A program made the position numbers and the translations under genes. Shown here one piece after another: positions 58,421 through 64,000 of a DNA stretch of 64,000 nt (positions are counted from its first letter, which is position 1; every line of letters begins with the position of its first letter). Below the pieces are notes generated by a model. It had not been told where the DNA came from, ran no database searches, and was given only the letters and a program-made list of their open reading frames with translations. Source of the DNA: Bactericera cockerelli (lineage: Eukaryota; Arthropoda; Insecta; Hemiptera; Triozidae); NCBI GenBank assembly GCA_024516035.1, contig CM044956.1, positions 23,999,383 to 24,063,382 of the forward strand, written 5' to 3'.

Positions 58421-58643
58421 CACGTATGAGACGGGTCCTATTTTCTGTAGTTTTTACGCTGGGACGGCTTCAAATTGGGGTATGTGTTCCAAATATGACA
58501 ACAACAAAACAAAAAAATTGGGACGGGCGAGTACAAAAATATATTAATAATAGCATTATCTGTGCCCACCGGTGGGTCACGTTACAAGGGAAATTGAGAA
58601 AAAAAAAACATGACCCACCGGTGGGCACGCCGTCTCATACGTG
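58421..58643. mobile_element. piggyBac-like MITE with TTAA flanks
   Basis: TTAA at 58417-58420 and 58644-58647 flanks a 223-bp element. Its ends are perfect 14-bp inverted repeats (CACGTATGAGACGG). Inside is a second inverted pair, GTGCCCACCGGTGGGTCA and its complement, around a 31-bp loop (58560-58626). TTAA duplication is the piggyBac hallmark. It lies in the intron about 95 bp upstream of the klingon-like exon. Confidence 0.85.
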
Positions 58644-58647
58644 TTAA

Positions 58648-60193
58648 GGGAAAATAACCTCTTTATAAGAGAAACTTGAATGGTGTTAATGACTATAAAT
58701 GCTAATAAATAAATAAAAATGTGTATATTATATTCTACTCAATTTTTCCAGCCTTCAAAATCAGCTCCATGGAACCTAACCTGTTGTGAGCTACAATGCA
58801 AGTATCCGTTTCCCGTTGTGATCTCTTACAGTTAAAATCTTATACGGAAGAGAAGAGATCGGGGCGGTAGGTACTTAGCGGCTTAGTACAAGAGAGGTTG
58901 TATCAACGAGGTTGGACTACATATATATACTTACCACACATCCACTTAAATGGTAATTTCATATGAAATTTGTCGAGATTCTAGTTGATAATGTTCAATA
59001 ACTGAGTAGAGCTTCATTTTCCATAATACAAATAAAGGTTCCACAAATAATGATAAAGGTAGAAGCGATTTTCCAATAACAGAATATTTTATTTACAATT
59101 TTGCTCTATTGTGAAGGTATATGCAAAATGATTTACCCTTGTACAAAAGAGCAATCTAAAGCTTTTGAAAAATAGTAATATTCATGAACTCATTCCTCAA
59201 TGCAGAGGCCTCTCTCTCTTCTCTATTATTCTCTCTATCCTTTGAACACAAAGAGAGAAATATATAGAAGGCCATATATTATATAATATGTGTATGTATA
59301 GATTAGGACGTCTGATGAAACATTGGATGTCGAATAAAAACATGAAAATTATCATGGAAAATATGTACAGATGCAAATAATTTGAATTTTATTTTCCACT
59401 CCTCTTTGCTTTTTCAACTTTTCTTTGAGAAAGAAGTACCAGGAGAAAAAATGTAAATTTAATAATTCAATTAAAACGAGGAATATGATTTTGTTTAGCA
59501 TATTAATTATTTAATCTCTGTAGTTGTAGAAAGAGGAGAGGGCTTTGTATAACTAAAAGCTAGAAGTGGTGATTGTATATTATCAGGAATTAATTGCAGG
59601 GGATTTAGTGCTACGGGATGTATCTTCAATCTCTTCTCTGCTATGATGAAGGCTTTTATAAGGCTCATTCTCATTATTTCTTCAACCTAATTTTGTTGAG
59701 TACATTGAAGTCTCTTGATACATGAAAATTATTCTAAACTTTATAGTGACATCTATTCACTCTATGACACAGTTCATGAATAATTACATTGTGTTGCTGA
59801 CGGTGGCTTTAACCGCAGGCTTAATGATATCTGGTGTTACAAACAAGACATCAACAAAGGATTTTTATAGATACCACGGTAGGGATGGAAACTTCAAAAG
59901 AGTAAGCTGGAATTGTAGATCAAGAAAAGAAGGCTACTTATGAACTAAGAATACCATAATTCCAACAAAATTACCAGATCCAGGAAATCTCAGTTATTGG
60001 TGTACTGGTTGGAGCTCGATAAGCAAATCCGAAAAAATTAAAGGAGTTTTGAAAAATGTTTAATTTCCCGAAATCCATGATCAAAGAAATTGTTGTGTCA
60101 GCAATACGTGGATCTTGTCGCATAATCAAAAACCACCTCTACAAAATATCCTGAAATAACCATAATCACCATTCCTATGCCAAAACATAATTG
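58648..60193. other. Non-coding spacer, probably intron
   Basis: AT-rich with a CT-rich patch near 59210. No exon seen on either strand. Confidence 0.5.
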
Positions 60194-60448
60194 TTTTTTT
60201 TTTTAAGTGGGGTTTAACGTCGCTTTCAACTGCCATGGTCATATCACGACGGGGGTTTTACCCTCCATTCGCAGGAAACTCACAAACCTGCTACTCACAT
60301 TGACCTCACCCAGCCTGAGTGGGGCCGGGAAAAGCCAGCGTCACGAGAATTTGAATGGTCACCCATCCAAGTCTTAACCTCGCTGGATGTCGCTTAACTT
60401 CGGTGTTCTGAAGGGAACCGGTGTATTCAACATGCCATCGACGCTGGC
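60194..60448 (-). mobile_element. 5S rRNA-derived SINE
   Basis: On the minus strand 60448-60334 (115 bases) follows 5S rRNA from GCCAGCG through box-A-like AGTTAAGCGACATC to box-C-like TTGGATGGGTGACC and the closing CGCTGGC. A body follows (CAGGCTGGGTGAGGTCAATG), then the tail GCAGTTGAAAGCGACGTTAA and an A-run (T-run at 60194-60204 on the plus strand). The 5S internal promoter boxes make it a pol III-type SINE (SINE3 type). Confidence 0.88.
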
Positions 60449-60620
60449 TAATAATTGTTTAGTACTGTGTCTAATGGCAAACATCGATAGTGATGTCAGT
60501 TGGTTAGTAAATAAATTTTAACTTTCCCTCTCTCTCATGTTTGATTGTCTCTTATGTTGAAAGATCCTTCATGACACGCTTGCATGATTTCTGCTCACTT
60601 TAACCACCATTTTCATGACT

Positions 60621-60698
60621 GGCCGACCTCAGTAGCTTACTCGATCAGGCGGCGGACTTGTAACCTGGAGGTCGGTCGTTCAAGTTCCGGTTTCAGCG
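60621..60698 (+). mobile_element. tRNA-derived SINE head
   Basis: Box A ACCTCAGTAGCTTACTCG and box B GGTCGTTCAAGTTCC sit in a tRNA-length frame. The body downstream (to about 60760) is not matched elsewhere in the window. Confidence 0.6.
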
Positions 60699-61102
60699 TA
60701 GATTTAGTGAAGCAAGTTTAAATAGTTGTTATATCACGAAAGTGATTAACACAAAATATGATAACTTTCAACTTTTCATTTTCATGAATGGCCCAATATC
60801 TTAGAGATCTTTTCAGTACCCAAGCCTCACAGGCTCTCTGGCATCTGAAACACCCGTGCCTATCCACACCACAAGTAAGCCAGGGCCTGAGAAGTAGACA
60901 GCCCGGGGAATATGAAGAAGTATTGCTTTGTGTTGTGTCATTTAAGTTGTGCTCCGCGTGTTTATTTAAATAATATAATATTCATAAATGCGGACTCTTC
61001 CGTTCTGGGTTGTTCCTTGAGACGTGACTGGAGGAGAAGAATGACCAAAGAAACAACCCTGAAGAAATTCTTAAATTGAATTGACTCTAATGTTCTCTCA
61101 TT

Positions 61103-61800
61103 TTCTTTTGACATTTTCATGTCTTTGCTCTGGCACATAACCAAAATTATGTGACGAAATTATGTAACGAAATTATGTAACGATATTATGTAACGAAATA
61201 TTGAATTGTAAAGGGAGAGAAGAGGGAAAGTGTGTGTCATGCGCACAATGGCGAAGTATTGAATTGTAGAGGGAGAGAAGAGAGAAGGTATGTGTCATGC
61301 GCACAATACGAAATTTGGTCAGTTGGGTTTTGGACCTTGAATAGTAAAGATGAAAATGTCCCAATGGTTGCAGACTCGTATGCAAGCGTTTTTTGACATT
61401 TTCATGTCTTTGCTCTGGCACATAACCAAAATTATGTGACGAAATTATGTAACGAAATTATGTAACGATATTATGTAACGAAATATTGAATTGTAAAGGG
61501 AGAGAAGAGGGAAAGTGTGTGTCATGCGCACAATGGCGAAGTATTGAATTGTAGAGGGAGAGAAGAGAGAAGGTATGTGTCATGCGCACAATACGAAATT
61601 TGGTCAGTTGGGTTTTGGACCTTGAATAGTAAAGATGAAAATGTCCCAATGGTTGCAGACTCGTATGCAAGCGTTTTTTAAACAAAAATTTAACATCGCT
61701 TTCAACTGCATGGTCATATCAGTAGTCACCGTGGCAGAGTGAGTTAGCGCGCTAGGCATTGTACGCATGGTGACCTGGGTTCGATTCCCAGCGGGGCAGG
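61103..61800. repeat. Composite repeat, copy 2, with tandem 285-bp duplication
   Basis: Same family as 8556-9037 but inverted. A 285-bp block (61106-61390) is repeated immediately (61391-61675) with no difference I could see. Each block holds four 13-bp ATTATGTAACGAA-type units and two related pieces of about 60 bp (ATTGAATTGTA, GTCATGCGCACAAT). Then come the tail (complement of GCAGTTGAAAGCGATGTTAA) and a plus-strand tRNA-like module (61725-61798, GTGGCAGAGTGAGTTAGCG, GGGTTCGATTCCC). Confidence 0.8.
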
Positions 61801-64000
61801 AATATTTTTTGTTTTGTTCTGTTTTTTTTTTTTGGTTAAGTGACCATTCAAATTTAAACTCTGCATAATGCTTGCTATTTTTAATCGTTATTCTCCATTT
61901 GTATTGTGAATAATCGTGTTGAATTTTTCTTTCTAGTAAATAAAATCGACGGAGATGACATTGAACGTCTTAATTAAATAACATTATAATAATCTCCTAA
62001 TAATAAGATGTCAGAATTAATAAATCAGATATCGATATAATAACAATATTTTGTGAAAATTGTGAAAAATAACCTGTTCACCTTGTATTTTTATCTTCGT
62101 TTCTCAAGATAAAAATACAAGGTAAACATTTATAAAATGTATGTATGTATGTACATACATTCTCTTTATTTATAAACAATTTTTGTATAAAAAAAAGAGA
62201 TACTTCAGATTTTTTGAAAGACGATGGAAATATGTATATTATGAAAAGAAAGAGGCACAGAAAGAAAGAGTGAGTTAGAAATGAAAATATATGGGAATGC
62301 GCAAGAAGAAGGAGAAGATAAAAAAGTGAGAGACGTGATGTCGACACGAGATAGCTCAAGATAAATGGTACCAGAAGAGGAAACAGTAATAATAATAATA
62401 GATATGTATATCCCAAAAAATGCTGAGAAATGGAGAAAAGTTTTGAACAAAGGAGAGAACTAAGGAGTGTGAGGGAGAGAAAGAGACGAAGATAAAAGAG
62501 AGAAACTTCGGAGGCTTTGAGAAAGAAAACTCATTTGAAAATTTTCTCCGAAATTATTCTGTTTAAAAAAATATTCCATTTCAGAAGACGAGTGTGTGGC
62601 TTTATTTCATTTCAGAATATTAGATTACATTTGTGCCATTATGACACTAAAAAAATGAGTGGAGATTCGCAGGAACAAAGTAGATGAGGGCTTGTAACTA
62701 GTTACTAACTAGTAGTTTTCAGAACCGTCTAACTAATGGTCTGATTGTGTTCGTAGCGCATTATTTGACCCCTTGGTAAAATGGAAAATCACAGTGTTAC
62801 AAGTAGATCTATACAGCTATCACAATAGTTACAGTGCAATAAGTGCATCATATGTATAATATGTAACCTAAAGCAGGTAGCAACACGTTTTTAGGTCATC
62901 TCAACTGACTATTTAGCAAGGTAGAGGAAGATATGGTGGAAGGTACATACAGGAAACAGAGGGAAAGAAAAATGAGAGAAAAAATTGAAAGAATAAGAGT
63001 GTAGAGAGAAGAGAAGAAGGGTGGAGAGTAAAGATGATAAATAGTGGAACAAGGAGAGCGAGGAGAAATGGGAGGGGTAAAATAAAAGAACGATAAAAAT
63101 AAATAATAAAAAAAGCATTGAGAACTATAAAGAAAAATATTCAAAAACACATACTGACTGTAATAAAAAATATATAGAGAATTCGTGTTTATACACCGTA
63201 TGTATGTATCTATGTATGTGAACCATATCAGGTGGCGTAGAACAGGGACAAAACCGAACAAAACATTCAGCATTATTAGTTCTCTCTTCGAATGTTCGTA
63301 TAGTTTGATTCTTGAAGCAATGAATGTTTCTGTTGGTCCTTCTTAATCGCCTCGCCTAAATTACAAAACCTTTTGATTTAGAATCCGCAGCACTAACCAC
63401 AATGGTACGGCTGGGATAACTAATAGAGCACGTATTTAAATTAAATTATATTCTGAATACTATACTTTCTAGGTAATATAAAGTGCTCGTATTTATCATG
63501 TGCGTCAGCACTGGTAGCTAGTGAACTTAGGGCGGAGGGAGCCCTGCAGCATACCTACAGAGTAAAGTGAGTAACCGAAAGCGCTGTCCCTGGAATAACT
63601 GTGGGCCGAAATCTAGAAAAAATCAGTAAAAAAAGGACTAAAAACATTCAGCTAAACCGTTGCCTATCACATTTAGTTTGTATGTCTAACGGTAAATTGG
63701 TAAACTATGCTTAATAAAATAATCTCACGGTGAAACTAAGGCCCGAACTAAGAATCAGGATTTGTTAATCTTAGTTGACACGACCCCTTAACTTTCACCT
63801 TTAGCGGGTTTTCGGTATTTCGATCCGGGGAATCCCGTCAGTGGCCAGCCTTCACGACGGAAAATCTTTTAGAATACCTATCGGTCAGCTGATAAAATCT
63901 AACTGTCGTCTCCGATTTACTAATCCTGTTTCTCAATACGGCCCTAAGTAATAGACATTTTGTAACCAAGATCTAGACTTGAAGAAATGTACGAACTGAT
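61801..64000. other. Non-coding spacer to the window end
   Basis: No gene seen. An 18-bp perfect hairpin (ACCTTGTATTTTTATCTT, 62080-62123, 8-base loop) and an ATGT microsatellite (about 62138-62160) are present. The stretch 62200-62520 and 62920-63110 is GA-rich and opens pyrimidine-coded frames on the minus strand that are not genes. Confidence 0.5.

Noticed and set aside
59722..59943. 73-codon plus-strand frame in the presumed intron
   Set aside because: No homology recognised, AT-rich codons, no flanking signals.
62078..63273. Long hydrophobic minus-strand frames near the window end
   Set aside because: Pyrimidine-rich complements of GA-rich DNA; apparent membrane segments are a composition effect.
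63363..63425. Possible tRNA-like SINE head on the minus strand
   Set aside because: A box-A-like GTGGTTAGTGCTGCGG is present but no convincing box B follows.

Overview
The window is eukaryotic, AT-rich DNA that is almost entirely non-coding and packed with repeats. An insect with a large genome fits best. The evidence is an internal exon of a klingon-like immunoglobulin-superfamily adhesion gene, an R1-clade LINE, Tc1 and mariner transposons, insect-type Helitrons, tRNA- and 5S-derived SINEs, and long CA, GA and CT microsatellites. No operons, bacterial genes or CRISPR arrays are present. A hemipteran is possible, but that is only an impression.

Layout. 1-4.6 kb: a 1.3-kb long-inverted-repeat element lies 14 bp from a 1.6-kb decayed Tc1 transposon. 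4.6-11.4 kb: low-complexity DNA with a reverse-strand Helitron (7719-8247) and a composite tRNA-like/SINE-tail repeat (8556-9037). 11.4-15.5 kb: a young Ty3/gypsy-type LTR element with near-identical LTRs, whose single intact ORF joins Gag directly to integrase and lacks protease, reverse transcriptase and RNase H. 15.5-19.4 kb: spacer with a tRNA-Glu-like sequence and a TA-flanked MITE. 19.5-24.05 kb: a 41/42-bp minisatellite whose middle 3 kb looks like unpolished assembly. 25.6 kb: a 235-bp Helitron. 26.2-32.2 kb: a full-length R1-clade LINE with a 12-13 bp target-site duplication; ORF1 and ORF2 are each broken by a one-base shift at an A-run. 32.8-33.7 kb: an internally deleted mariner. 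33.7-47 kb: spacer with several tRNA-derived SINEs. 47.2-48.5 kb: two inverted repeats, one of them an apparently perfect 250-bp-arm palindrome. 50.3-51 kb: a terminal-inverted-repeat element with a 45-bp minisatellite core. 57.8-58.7 kb: the klingon-like exon (58126-58326, minus strand), with a SINE fragment against its splice donor and a TTAA-flanked MITE in the upstream intron. 60.2-61.8 kb: a 5S-rRNA-derived SINE, a tRNA-derived SINE head and a tandemly duplicated composite repeat.

The only host coding sequence I can support is the klingon-like exon. Because it has splice sites on both sides and no partner exon is visible, much of the window may be intron of that gene. Everything else with coding capacity belongs to mobile elements, and only the Gag-integrase ORF is uninterrupted.
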